Source: Fulvivirga maritima
GTDB lineage: Bacteria > Bacteroidota > Bacteroidia > Cytophagales > Cyclobacteriaceae
Direction of reading: 5' to 3'
Length of the DNA stretch: 64,000 nt
NCBI RefSeq assembly: GCF_021389955.1
Contig: NZ_CP089980.1
Location: 2,723,001-2,787,000, forward strand
This document shows positions 38,356 through 47,621 of this stretch, in pieces. The notes below the pieces were generated by a model. That model was given only the letters and a program-made list of their open reading frames with translations. It was not told the DNA's origin and searched no databases. The position numbers and the translations under genes are program-made. Positions within the stretch are counted from its first letter, which is position 1. Each line of letters opens with the position of its first letter.

Positions 38356-38631
38356 ATGGAACTACAAGTGATCACCCATGAGGAGCTTACTTCCTTTAGA
38401 GAAGCGCTGCTCCATGATATCAAGCAGCTACTTATAGAACATAAATATCATAAGCCCGCCCGCAAGTGGCTTAAGTCCCATGAAGTACGGCGGTTACTTA
38501 CCGTTTCTCCCGGCACGCTGCAACACCTGAGAGTCAGCGGTCAGCTACCCTATATCAAAGTAGGCAATATCATTTTCTATGAATACCAAGACATCGAGAA
38601 GATGCTTGAAACCAATAAAGTAAGCTATTAA
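38356..38631 (+). CDS. Helix-turn-helix (excisionase-like) protein
   Basis: From ATG 38356 the product is 91 residues. Residues about 40-85 form a winged helix-turn-helix of the MerR/excisionase type (WLKSHEVRRLLTVSPGTLQ, then LPYIKVGNIIFYEYQDIEKML), as found near the mobilisation genes of Bacteroidetes conjugative transposons. It likely binds DNA to control excision or transfer. An upstream GTG at 38266 would extend it with a low-complexity stretch over a tandem AAGGGGTGGC repeat, which looks untranslated. It is followed by the candidate transfer origin. Confidence 0.8.
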   Translation: MELQVITHEELTSFREALLHDIKQLLIEHKYHKPARKWLKSHEVRRLLTVSPGTLQHLRVSGQLPYIKVGNIIFYEYQDIEKMLETNKVSY

Positions 38632-38692
38632 GAAACGACCCGATGGTGCATAAAAGGTAACCTATGACTTAGGTCTTAGCACCGGCTGATGC

Positions 38693-38748
38693 TGTCTGTC
38701 CGCAAGCTGTCTCATGCGGATCAGACACAGGCCTGGGTCGATAACCCA
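38693..38748. other. Candidate origin of transfer (oriT)
   Basis: TGTCTG-T-CCGCA (38693-38704) can pair with TGCGG-AT-CAGACA (38715-38727) around a 10-base loop, and a second small dyad TGGGT/ACCCA (38734-38748) follows. The block lies between the helix-turn-helix gene and mobA, directly upstream of the relaxase operon, the usual place of oriT. The nick site cannot be assigned from sequence alone. Confidence 0.45.
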
Positions 38749-38755
38749 CCCCATT

Positions 38756-39151
38756 ATGAGCCCTTCAGAAAAGAAAGCACTTACCAAGACCATCACCTTT
38801 CGGCTGACTGCTCCCCATTATGAGCGGCTAAAAGCCCTTCAGCAGCGGAGCAACTGCCAGAGTTTGGGAGAATTGGTGCGTAGTATTGTGCAGCGTGAGC
38901 GCATTATCTGCTACTATGAAGATGCCAGTCAGCAGGAGCTGATAGCATCCCTTTCTGGCATCCGCGCGGAGTTAAATGCCATAGGCATCAATGTGAATCA
39001 GGTGACCCGCTATTTCCATAGCCAGCCTATGCCTAAAGACAAATTCTATAGCGCCTTAAAACTGCTGGAAGACTACCAGCAGGTCAGGCAGCATACCCAA
39101 TTAGTATTACAAGTCATGGATCAACTCTCAGCTCAATGGTCGCAAAAATAA
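38756..39151 (+). CDS. mobA: Mobilisation accessory protein MobA (ribbon-helix-helix type)
   Basis: About 131 residues from ATG 38756; ATG 38714 is an alternative that would add 14 residues across the second dyad. The N-terminal part (TKTITFRLTAPHYERLKALQ, SLGELVRSIV) looks like a ribbon-helix-helix DNA-binding domain, followed by a helical region (SLSGIRAELNAIGINVNQVT) typical of relaxosome accessory proteins. It would bind oriT and assist the relaxase. Its end overlaps the relaxase start by 16 bases, which suggests translational coupling. Confidence 0.82.
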   Translation: MSPSEKKALTKTITFRLTAPHYERLKALQQRSNCQSLGELVRSIVQRERIICYYEDASQQELIASLSGIRAELNAIGINVNQVTRYFHSQPMPKDKFYSALKLLEDYQQVRQHTQLVLQVMDQLSAQWSQK

Positions 39152-40386
39152 AAACCGGAAGACGAATGATAGGCGCATTGAATTACAATGAACATAAGGT
39201 AAAAGAAGGAACTGCTGTATGTCTGCTGGCCCAGAATTTTATGCAATCGGCCCATCAACTCACCTTTCAGGGTAAGGTAGATCGCTTTGCTCAGCATACC
39301 CAGCGCAACCGCCGGGCTCAGGTCAATACCGTCCATATCTCCCTTAACTTCAGCCCTGACGAAGAGCTTACCCCACAACAGATGCAAGCCATCAGCCTCT
39401 CCTATATGACTAAGCTGGGCTTCGGTCAGCAGCCCTATCTGGTCTACCAGCACCTGGATACCGCCCATCCCCATGTTCATATTGTCACCACCAATATACA
39501 GTCTGATGGCCGTCGGCTGTCACTGCACAATATAGGTAGAGACAAGTCAGAGCCCGCCCGCAAGGCCGTGGAGCAAGAATTCCAGCTCATCCAAGCTTCG
39601 GAACGTCAGCAGCAAGCCCCCAGCTTACAACCGTTGAAAGCAGACACCTATACCCATCGTGGACGAAAAGCCTATATCAATCAGGTGATCGCTACGGTGA
39701 ACCGACATTATCACTATACCTCGCTTAGTGAGTACAATACCGCCTTAGGCTATTATCAGGTAGCCGCAAGTAGAGGGTCAGAGCGCAGCAGGATGTATAA
39801 CCACGGAGGCTTACAATACACCCTTTTAGATGGCAACGGACGACAGGTAGGCATTCCTGTTAAAGCCAGTGCACTGCATCAGTTCCCGGGCATGCGCTAT
39901 CTGCATGCACAATATCAGCTGAACCGGAAGCTGCGCACTCCCAAGCTAACCCAATTAAGCAACATGGTAGACCAAGGATTACGCTCACCAGAAGTGCGTG
40001 ACCTCAAGGGACTGTCTACTTACTTAGAGGCACATAAAATAGATGTTCATTACCACCAAAGCACTAAAGGTCAGCTATATGGAGTAACCTTCATAGACCA
40101 CGAGAGAGGGATAGTGGCCAAGGGCAGTGCCTTGGGAAGAAACTATTCAGTAAATGGACTGAGGCGACAATTAGAAGGGGAGAGGCCTTCCTCACAGCAA
40201 ACTGTAAATAATTCTCCTAAGCCAACACGACCTAAAAGGTACCCGCGTCAACATGCTTTTAGGCCACGCCGAGCCTATGCCGATATTTTCACAGTGTTGA
40301 AACACCATCGGGGAGCCTATCAACTACCCGTTGAAAACCAATTAAGTCTTAGAAAGAAGAAAAGAAAAAAACGCAGACGATTATGA
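39136..40386 (+). CDS. mobB: Relaxase MobB
   Basis: The 416-residue protein is a relaxase of the type found in Bacteroidetes conjugative elements. It nicks oriT and leads the single strand into the recipient. The start MVAKIKTGRRMIGALNYN is typical, and the metal-binding histidine cluster is in HPHVHIVTTN (H111, H113, H115). RNRRAQVNTVHISLNF lies upstream of it. The C-terminus is strongly basic (RKKKRKKRRRL). It overlaps mobA by 16 bases and mobC by 4 (ATGA), so the three form one operon. Confidence 0.92.
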   Translation: MVAKIKTGRRMIGALNYNEHKVKEGTAVCLLAQNFMQSAHQLTFQGKVDRFAQHTQRNRRAQVNTVHISLNFSPDEELTPQQMQAISLSYMTKLGFGQQPYLVYQHLDTAHPHVHIVTTNIQSDGRRLSLHNIGRDKSEPARKAVEQEFQLIQASERQQQAPSLQPLKADTYTHRGRKAYINQVIATVNRHYHYTSLSEYNTALGYYQVAASRGSERSRMYNHGGLQYTLLDGNGRQVGIPVKASALHQFPGMRYLHAQYQLNRKLRTPKLTQLSNMVDQGLRSPEVRDLKGLSTYLEAHKIDVHYHQSTKGQLYGVTFIDHERGIVAKGSALGRNYSVNGLRRQLEGERPSSQQTVNNSPKPTRPKRYPRQHAFRPRRAYADIFTVLKHHRGAYQLPVENQLSLRKKKRKKRRRL

Positions 40387-42316
40387 TGAGCGGAGACCAT
40401 CAACAAGGCCTAGTCAAGACCATGGAGCTAGCCAGAATAGTGAGCCTAATCCTTTTGCTCATGCACCTATACTATTATCATCAGGAAGTAATGCATTCGT
40501 GGGGCTTGACTTCTGACTGGATGAGCCAGTTGATTGCGAGGTTGGAATCAACCGGACTTTTTGAGGCTACCTGGATTTCAAAAGCCCTGTCTTTTATCCT
40601 TTTGATTGTCTCTCTGTTGGGTGTGAAAGGGAAAAAGGATATCGACTTCAATCTACCCCTTACCCTAGTCATTTTGACCCTGGGAGGCGTGCTTTACTGG
40701 TCCTCAGCCTTATGGTTCCCGATGAACCTCCAAGCAAAGACTCACTTCCTGCTATCAGCAGCGATCCTTTTCACTGGTTACTTATGCCTGTTGGGAGCTG
40801 GCAGCCGTCTGAGCCGGTTTATCCGTGTGGAACTACAAAAGGACATCTTCAATGAGATGAACCAGACCTTTCCTCAAGAAGAGCGGTTTATGGCTAATGC
40901 TTACTCCTTACATTTCCCTGCCCACTATCACTTCAGGGGAAAGCGACGCCGTAGCTGGATTAATGTGATCAACCCCTTCCGCTCTTTGCTGGTGATAGGC
41001 AGTCCGGGAGCAGGCAAGTCCTACTTCATTATCAGACATATTATATCCCAACATATCAAGAAAGGCTTTACCATGTTCATCTATGATTTTAAGTATGATG
41101 ACCTCAGCCGGTTAGCCTATAACCTGCTGATCAGATACCAAAAAAAAATTCAAGGAGAAGCCCTGCTTTTACCTGATTAGCTTCGATGACCTCAACCGCA
41201 GCCACCGCTGCAACCCACTCGATCCAGAGAGTATGGAAGATATTACCGATGCCTCAGAGTCTGCGAGAACCATTATGCTGGGCTTGAACCGGGACTGGAT
41301 TAAGAAGCAGGGCGATTTCTTTGTAGAGTCCTCAATTAATTTCGTTACTGCCCTTATCTGGTACCTGAAGAAATATGCAGGGGGGGAGGTATTGCACCTT
41401 GCCTCATGTTATAGAGCTGTTGCAGCTGGACTATGCTACCCTTTTTCCTTTGCTACGCCGGGAGCCCGAAGTGTCTGCGTTGATTAACCCGTTTGAGTCC
41501 GCCTACCGACATGAAGCCTGGGATCAGCTGGAAGGACAGATCGCTTCTGCCAAGATAGGGCTGGCACGCCTGAGCTCTCCGGCCTTGTACTATGTGCTTA
41601 GCGGCCATGATTTCACCTTGGATATCAATAATCCAGCCGCTCCCAAGGTAGTTTGCCTGGGCAATAACCCACAGAAGCAACAAGTTTTTGGACCGGTGCT
41701 ATCCTTATATATCTCCAGAGTGATCAAGCTGGTCAATAAAAAGGGAAAGCAGAAAAGCAGCCTCATCTTCGATGAGTTTCCTACCGTTTACTTCAACCAG
41801 ATCGACCACCTGATCGCCCAGGCCAGAAGCAATCTGGTCTCCACTACCTTGGCTGTTCAAGACTACTCACAGCTCAAAAAGGACTATGGAAGAGACCAGG
41901 CCGAGGTCATATTAAATTTGGCCGGCAATGTTATCAGCGGTCAGGTTTTCGGTGATACCGCTCGCCAACTATCCGAACGCTTTGGCAAAGTAGTACAACA
42001 AAGGCAAAGCATCTCGGTAAATCGTACCGACACCTCGGTGAGCCACTCTACCCATCTTGACGCAGGCATTCCGCCATCCACTATTTCTTCCCTGTCTTCG
42101 GGGGAGTTCGTCGGGTTGGTGGGAGATACGCCCCATCAGAGGATTCGCTTAAAGATGTTCCATGCGACTATCGACCATGACCACCGCTACCTGAGTATAC
42201 AAGAAAACCATTTTCAGACGATTCCAGAGATAAGAAAAGTAAGTGAAGAAGAGCTGAGCGCTAACTATGAGCGGATTAGAGCTTCTATCCAGGATATTGT
42301 CAGTCAGCATCTATAA
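40383..42316 (+). CDS. mobC: Type IV coupling protein MobC (VirD4/TraG-like), two frame breaks
   Basis: The gene recruits the relaxase-DNA complex to the transfer channel. It is split into three frames. Dropping one A from A9 (41140-41148) and one G from G7 (41380-41386) restores a single 643-residue protein, the normal size. Several membrane helices occupy about residues 15-150. Walker A is IGSPGAGKSYFII near residue 205, and the Walker B-like LIFDEFPTV follows in the last part. Both breaks are single extra bases in homopolymers, and the sequence on each side is well conserved in character. I therefore read this as an intact gene with sequence errors, although a true pseudogene would make the element non-conjugative. 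Confidence 0.85.
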
Positions 42317-42328
42317 ACCCTAACGCTT

Positions 42329-43138
42329 ATGCATCTGATTAACCACATACAAACCCTTCAAGAGCAGCTCAAAAGCCAGGTGAGTGACCTTATTGGTGAG
42401 CACGGCCTTACCTTGACCAGCCTGCCTATGATCCTGAGTCTATACCGTGCTCCATTGCAGCACCTGCGCACAAAAGTATATACCTATCCCTTCCATCAAA
42501 AGGAAGAAGAAATACAGTTTTTCAAAGAAGAAAAACCTACGTTACTGAGCGGTTGGTATTATTATCAGGAGCTGCTCCAACTAACAAGAGCAGCCAGTTA
42601 CCAGACTACCCCTGATCTTAAGCCATTATATGATCAGAAGCTTATTGGAATGAAGTCTTATGAACAGCGGCATCATACTTTCCTGGCGTACTGCATTCGT
42701 GGTGATAACCATTTGGATACCTACTATTTCACCCGGGAATATCATGGAGAAGACTTGATTCTGGATCATCGCTTCACTACCGGCTATGACCTGATCCTGG
42801 CCAGATTCCTTGCCCATGAGCTCTTGAAAGAACATATCCAACAAAAGCTGACTTCCAACCGAACCAATAGCGAAGCTCTTATCACCAGCACACTCACCTG
42901 GACAGGTAAGAAAACCGACCTGATCGAGCTGCTCTTCGCATTGCAGTGCAGCGGTAGCATCAATGGCGGCCAGGCCACCGTGAAGCAGATCGCCCGACAA
43001 TTAGAAGCCTTGTTCTCCATTGAGCTGGGTAACTATTATCATATACTTGGAAAAATAAGAGCCAGAAAAAGCCCTGCTATTTTTATTGATGCGCTCAAAA
43101 CCCATTTGACCGAAAAGCTGGAGACTATGGATCTCTAA
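42329..43138 (+). CDS. RteC-like protein
   Basis: This 269-residue protein resembles RteC, the regulator of excision in CTnDOT-type elements. The strongest match is the C-terminal region with LTWTGKKTDLIELLFALQ, GSINGGQATVKQIARQLEALF and the YHILGKIRARKS ending. The N-terminal half is helical, without a recognisable catalytic motif. It lies 13 bases after mobC and is followed by a hairpin that separates it from the tra operon. It likely controls excision or transfer gene expression, by analogy; no partner RteA/RteB genes are present in the window. Confidence 0.75.
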   Translation: MHLINHIQTLQEQLKSQVSDLIGEHGLTLTSLPMILSLYRAPLQHLRTKVYTYPFHQKEEEIQFFKEEKPTLLSGWYYYQELLQLTRAASYQTTPDLKPLYDQKLIGMKSYEQRHHTFLAYCIRGDNHLDTYYFTREYHGEDLILDHRFTTGYDLILARFLAHELLKEHIQQKLTSNRTNSEALITSTLTWTGKKTDLIELLFALQCSGSINGGQATVKQIARQLEALFSIELGNYYHILGKIRARKSPAIFIDALKTHLTEKLETMDL

Positions 43139-43167
43139 GTCATTGAAAAAAAGTTTAAAAAAATCGA

Positions 43168-43191
43168 GGTATAGTCACCATAGACTATACC
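43168..43191. promoter_or_regulatory. 9-bp dyad between rteC-like gene and tra operon
   Basis: GGTATAGTC (43168-43176) and GACTATACC (43183-43191) form a perfect inverted repeat with a 6-base spacer, 52 bases upstream of the next start. It could be an operator for the tra genes or a terminator stem; no T-tract follows. Confidence 0.55.
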
Positions 43192-43243
43192 AAAAGGCGC
43201 CCATCGGCTCATTAACTTCATCTCATCAACAAAACTCAAAGCC

Positions 43244-43735
43244 ATGATCACATCCACCAGCTGGTACCATTTCACCCTCATTGCAATAATACTTTACGGA
43301 GGCTATTACCTGTTTCTCATGATAGTCCATCCGCCCTTTAGGCAGAGGCTGCTGAAGCTTTTTCAGCAAAGCTCCTTTTCATCCGCATCAGTGCTAGGCG
43401 CTATCGCAGAAGAGGAAACCACCAGAGCTTCAGAAGCAGAAATGATGGTCGCCCCACCAGAAGCAGAAGAGCCTATGGTGAGCTCCGTTGATGCTCCTGC
43501 TGCAGGCCTTTTAGGAGCCTTACATGATTTCAGTGGAGAGCTCAGCACCTTGCAAGAGCTTATGCAAGAAACGCGGGGCGATGCTGATCAGTATCAGGAA
43601 CTTCTGGAAGCCCTGATGCAAAAGCATGCCGCTTTATCATCAAGCCCTTTCAGGCAACCCTTGCTTGTGCTTGTAGAGCGTCTGACCGCCGATTACCCCA
43701 ACCTGAACACCAGGAAAATTACAGGCTTATGGTAG
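43244..43735 (+). CDS. Membrane-anchored protein at the head of the tra operon
   Basis: The 163-residue protein starts with a single membrane helix (WYHFTLIAIILYGGYYLFLMIV), followed by an Ala/Glu-rich linker (about 45-85) and a helical C-terminal segment. I do not recognise a named family. Position suggests a conjugation-specific role: 32 bases before traE, on the same strand, and of similar base composition to the tra genes. Comparable small proteins occur just before traE in other Bacteroidetes elements. Confidence 0.6.
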   Translation: MITSTSWYHFTLIAIILYGGYYLFLMIVHPPFRQRLLKLFQQSSFSSASVLGAIAEEETTRASEAEMMVAPPEAEEPMVSSVDAPAAGLLGALHDFSGELSTLQELMQETRGDADQYQELLEALMQKHAALSSSPFRQPLLVLVERLTADYPNLNTRKITGLW

Positions 43736-43767
43736 CCTGATTTAACCACCCATAACCCCAACCGATT

Positions 43768-44094
43768 ATGAAAAAGGAAAACACTATTCTATCGATTTAC
43801 AAGTCCTTAGGACTGACCCTGACCTTACTGTTACTCACTTTGTACCAAGCCTATGCCCAGGATGGTAATGCCGGCATCAACCAGGCCAACGAGCAGGTGA
43901 GGAGTTATTTTGATACCGGAGCTAACCTGATGTACGCCATAGGTGCCGTCGTAGGCCTGATTGGTGCTGTTAAAGTCTTTCAGAAATGGAATAGCGGAGA
44001 GCCTGACACCAGCAGAGTAGCTTCCGCCTGGTTTGGCAGTTGCATCTTTCTGGTAGTAGTCGCTACCGTATTGAAATCCTTCTTTGGCGTGTAA
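43768..44094 (+). CDS. traE: Conjugal transfer protein TraE (DUF4134-like)
   Basis: The 108-residue protein has a signal-like N-terminus ending AYAQ and two further membrane helices (LMYAIGAVVGLIGAVKVF and SCIFLVVVATVLKSFFGV) with the linker QKWNSGEPD. This is the layout of the DUF4134/TraE family of Bacteroidetes conjugative elements, a small inner-membrane protein comparable to VirB2-type pilin subunits. It is followed 17 bases later by traF. Confidence 0.88.
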   Translation: MKKENTILSIYKSLGLTLTLLLLTLYQAYAQDGNAGINQANEQVRSYFDTGANLMYAIGAVVGLIGAVKVFQKWNSGEPDTSRVASAWFGSCIFLVVVATVLKSFFGV

Positions 44095-44111
44095 TCCTAA
44101 AATGAAAATTG

Positions 44112-44462
44112 ATGATGACTCCCAGTGTATATAAAATCAATAAAGGCATTAACGCACCCATTGAGTTCAAAGGCCTGAAGTCCCAATACATAGGCTATCT
44201 GGCAGGCGGGGGCGTGCTTAGCCTGCTGGTGTTTGCTATCCTGTTTGTGCTGGGCCTGAATATATTCCTTTGCGTCGGGCTGCTAGTGATCCTTTCGGGC
44301 AGTGTAATAGGAGGCACCTATTACCTGAGCAATACCTATGGAGAACATGGCCTAACCAAAAAGCTGATGCGCCAGAAACTTCCGACAGGCCTGCGCTTCT
44401 CTGGCCGACACCTATTTGTCCAATTAAACCCATCCCAATATGAAAACCATGAAGAACATTGA
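44112..44462 (+). CDS. traF: Conjugal transfer protein TraF (DUF4133-like)
   Basis: From ATG 44112 the product is 116 residues. The start VYKINKGINAPIEFKGLKSQ and two adjacent membrane helices (LAGGGVLSLLVFAILFVLGL, FLCVGLLVILSGSVIGGTYY) are typical of the DUF4133 family, a small membrane protein corresponding to VirB3. The TTG at 44109 adds one residue and is unlikely. The 3' end overlaps traG by 23 bases, indicating coupling of this VirB3-like protein to its VirB4 ATPase, as is usual. Confidence 0.88.
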   Translation: MMTPSVYKINKGINAPIEFKGLKSQYIGYLAGGGVLSLLVFAILFVLGLNIFLCVGLLVILSGSVIGGTYYLSNTYGEHGLTKKLMRQKLPTGLRFSGRHLFVQLNPSQYENHEEH

Positions 44463-46920
44463 AGAAGTCTTCCCCATCCATAAAGTCGAAGAAGACTGTC
44501 TGATCAATCGCCGGGGCGAGGTAACCGTGGCCTATGCCCTTGAGCTGCCTGAGATCTTCACCCTTTCCAATGAAGAGTACGAATCTTTTCATCATACGTG
44601 GATCAAAGCCCTGAAAGCCTTGCCACAGCATAGTATCTTCCATAAGCAAGACTGGTATTTTCAAAAGGGCCATACCGTTGACTATCAGCAGGGAGCGCGC
44701 AGCTTCCTTACCCATTCCAGCGATCGCTATTTCCATGAGCGCCCTTTCCTGGACCACCAGTGCTATGTTATGCTGACCCAGCGCACCGCTGGCAGAGCAG
44801 GGCGCTCTGTTGCCTCCAGCCTGATAAGTGGCAAGATGATACCCAAAAACCTGATAACAGGAGAGTTGTTGCAAAACTTTCTGGATAGCGCAGGGCAATT
44901 TGAGCGTATCCTAAATGATAGTGGCTTAGTTACCGCCCGACGGTTGAGTGCCGATGCCTTGACCGGGACGTCAGAAAGGCCGGGCTTGCTGGAACGTTAC
45001 TGCTTCCTTTTGCACCCTGAAGAGCGATCAGTTATTAAAGACACTAGCTTTAAAGAAGGTGTAAAGATCGGAGATCAGCGCTTACAACTTTATACCCTGA
45101 GCGATGCGGTTAGCCTGCCCGCTTTGTGCGGTTCCAGGATCAATTACGATCCCTACAGTACAGATAAGACCAAGTTCAGTATAGGCTTTGCTTCTCCCTT
45201 AGGTCAGTTGTTGTCTTGCAATCATATCTATAACCAATACGTGTTCATAGAAGATGCAGCCCGCACTATTAAGCAGCTGGAGAGCAAGCGCCTGCGCCTG
45301 CAATCCTTGTCCGCCTATTCCCGGGAGAATAGCCTGAGCAGCTCAGCCGTTAATGACTTCCTCGATGAAGCCATAGGAGACCAACGGCAACCCGTTCAGG
45401 CCCACTATAATTTGATGGCCTGGACTGATAACCCAGAGACCATGAAAGAGCTGCGCACCCAGGTATCTTCTGCCCTGGCGCAGGTAGATGTAACTGCCAA
45501 GCTGGAGAGCGATGGAGCCCCCCAGATCTACTGGTCGGGCCTGCCTGGCAATGCCGGAGACCTGCCCGCCTACGAGCGCTTCGATACCTTCATGGAGCAG
45601 GCCAGCTGCTTTTTCAATCTTGAGAGCGGCTACCGTTCCTCGATTAGCCCCGTTGGCCTTCGCCTGGGAGACCGCCTGACGGGCAAGCCGGTGCATGTAG
45701 ATATCAGTGATGAGCCGGTGAAGCAAGGCGTCTGCACCAATCGCAATAAATTTATCCTGGGTCCCTCAGGCAGTGGAAAATCCTTCTTCACTAACCATAT
45801 GGTGCGGAGCTATTATGAGCAGGGCTCCCATGTCGTGCTGGTAGACGTAGGGCATAGCTATCAGGGATTATGTCAGCTGGTTGGTGGTTATTACTTCACC
45901 TATAGCGAAGAGCAACCCTTATGCTTCAACCCCTTTTATTTGAATGCCGGAGAAGTTCTGGATACCGAGAAAAAGGAAAGCATCAAAACCCTGCTGTTAG
46001 CTCTATGGAAAAAAGACGATGAAACCTTTAACCGATCAGAATATGTAGCCTTGTCTATCTCCCTGCAGCTCTATTTTCAGTACCTGCAAGAAGATGCAAC
46101 GGTTTTTCCTTGCTTCAACACCTATTATGAGTTTCTAAAGACCAGGTTTATTGCTATTCTAAAAGCGGATAAAGTCAAAGAGAAAGACTTTGACGTGGAG
46201 AACTTCCTTTATGTGCTGCGTCCTTACTACCGGGGAGGGGAGTTTGATTACCTGCTCAATGCAAGTGATCACCTGAACCTGTTAGAGCAACGTTTTATTG
46301 TCTTTGAACTGGATAATATTAAAGACCATCCCATCCTTTTCCCTGTGGTGACCATTATTATTATGGAGGTGTTTATCGCTAAGATGCGAAAGTTGAAAGG
46401 CATCCGTAAGATGATTTTGATTGAAGAAGCCTGGAAAGCCATCGCTCGAGAAGGCATGGCTGAATACATCAAGTACCTGTTCAAGACCGTGCGTAAGTTC
46501 TATGGTGAAGCGGTGGTGGTTACCCAGGAGGTAGAAGATATTATCAGCTCACCTATTGTCAAGCAAGCTATTATAAACAATTCAGACTGCAAGATCCTGC
46601 TTGATCAGAGCAAATATCAGAATAAGTTCGATGCTATCCAGGAGCTGTTAGGCCTGAGTGAAAAGGAAAAAGCTTTGGTGCTATCTATCAATCAGTCTAA
46701 TGACCCCGATAGAAAATACAAAGAAGTATTCATTAGCTTGGGTGGCGTGATCTCTAAGGTCTATGCTACCGAAGTGTCACAGGAAGAATACCTGGCCTAC
46801 ACTACAGAGCAGTCAGAAAAGCTCCAAGTACAGGAATATACCGAAACCTGTGGAGGTGATATGCGTCGCGGTATCGCCCTCATGGCTCAAGAGATGAGAG
46901 AAAACCTAAAAACCGCCTAG
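44440..46920 (+). CDS. traG: Conjugation ATPase TraG (VirB4-like)
   Basis: The 826-residue protein is the VirB4-type ATPase that energises assembly of the type IV secretion channel. The N-terminal region has the conserved start (IEEVFPIHKVEEDCLINRRG). Walker A is LGPSGSGKSFFTNH near residue 441, and Walker B is MILIEEAWKAIA near 657. Later motifs VVTQEVEDI and ILLDQSK are also typical. The length is normal and there is no frame break. It overlaps traF and is followed by traI after 2 bases. Confidence 0.95.
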   Translation: MKTMKNIEEVFPIHKVEEDCLINRRGEVTVAYALELPEIFTLSNEEYESFHHTWIKALKALPQHSIFHKQDWYFQKGHTVDYQQGARSFLTHSSDRYFHERPFLDHQCYVMLTQRTAGRAGRSVASSLISGKMIPKNLITGELLQNFLDSAGQFERILNDSGLVTARRLSADALTGTSERPGLLERYCFLLHPEERSVIKDTSFKEGVKIGDQRLQLYTLSDAVSLPALCGSRINYDPYSTDKTKFSIGFASPLGQLLSCNHIYNQYVFIEDAARTIKQLESKRLRLQSLSAYSRENSLSSSAVNDFLDEAIGDQRQPVQAHYNLMAWTDNPETMKELRTQVSSALAQVDVTAKLESDGAPQIYWSGLPGNAGDLPAYERFDTFMEQASCFFNLESGYRSSISPVGLRLGDRLTGKPVHVDISDEPVKQGVCTNRNKFILGPSGSGKSFFTNHMVRSYYEQGSHVVLVDVGHSYQGLCQLVGGYYFTYSEEQPLCFNPFYLNAGEVLDTEKKESIKTLLLALWKKDDETFNRSEYVALSISLQLYFQYLQEDATVFPCFNTYYEFLKTRFIAILKADKVKEKDFDVENFLYVLRPYYRGGEFDYLLNASDHLNLLEQRFIVFELDNIKDHPILFPVVTIIIMEVFIAKMRKLKGIRKMILIEEAWKAIAREGMAEYIKYLFKTVRKFYGEAVVVTQEVEDIISSPIVKQAIINNSDCKILLDQSKYQNKFDAIQELLGLSEKEKALVLSINQSNDPDRKYKEVFISLGGVISKVYATEVSQEEYLAYTTEQSEKLQVQEYTETCGGDMRRGIALMAQEMRENLKTA

Positions 46921-46922
46921 CT

Positions 46923-47621
46923 ATGATCCGTATGATAAGACTCAAGACCATTATTCTGATGCTGGGCGTTATGAGCCTGGTGTTCGTGCCTGCCAGCAGG
47001 AGTGAAGCAGCTATCCCTATTGTGTGGCTGATCAAAGAAGCCGTTAAGAAAGTGGTGAAAGCTTTTGATCTGATGATCCAGCGGCTGCAGAATAAGAGCA
47101 TAGCCCTGCAGAATATCCAGAAAGAACTGGAAAACCAGCTCTCCAAGCTGAAGCTGGATCAGATCGCCGAATGGACCGAAAAGCACCGGAAGCTCTTCGA
47201 AGACTACTATGAAGAGCTGTGGAAGGTCAAGCAGGTGATTGCCACCTTCCAGCAGGTGCAACATATTATCTATACCCAGGAGCAGCTGGTCGATGAATAC
47301 CAGCGTGCCTGGCAGCTCATAGCAGGCAGTGAATACTTTACCGATGAAGAAGAAGCCTATATGGCCAGTGCCTATGCCCAAATTATCAGTGCCAGCCTGC
47401 AGCATGTCGACGAACTGCTGCTGGTGGTACAATCATTTGAATTACAAATGACTGATGGCGAGCGACTAGCAGTGATCAGTCGTTGTGGAGCAGCCCTTGA
47501 AGATAACTACCAGGCCTTAAAATCCCTGAATGCCCATGCCTTGCGACTGCGCAGCATACGAAGCCAGGAACATCAGGAAATACGGCAGTTGCGTCGCCTT
47601 TATCAGCTCTCATCACCATGA
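46923..47621 (+). CDS. traI: Conjugal transfer protein TraI
   Basis: The 232-residue exported helical protein begins with a signal-like segment (ending near SRSEAA). The conserved text IPIVWLIKEAVKKVVKAFDL and LQRLQNKSIALQNIQKELEN-like helices are typical of TraI of Bacteroidetes elements. The C-terminal part contains EEEAYMASAYAQI and LQMTDGERLAVI, a pattern shared with the next two genes. It is probably a periplasmic component related to VirB5. It overlaps the next gene by 4 bases. Confidence 0.8.
   Translation: MIRMIRLKTIILMLGVMSLVFVPASRSEAAIPIVWLIKEAVKKVVKAFDLMIQRLQNKSIALQNIQKELENQLSKLKLDQIAEWTEKHRKLFEDYYEELWKVKQVIATFQQVQHIIYTQEQLVDEYQRAWQLIAGSEYFTDEEEAYMASAYAQIISASLQHVDELLLVVQSFELQMTDGERLAVISRCGAALEDNYQALKSLNAHALRLRSIRSQEHQEIRQLRRLYQLSSP

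Noticed and set aside
44236-44898. A 220-codon minus-strand frame
   Set aside because: It is a shadow of traF/traG, whose products match known families on the plus strand.
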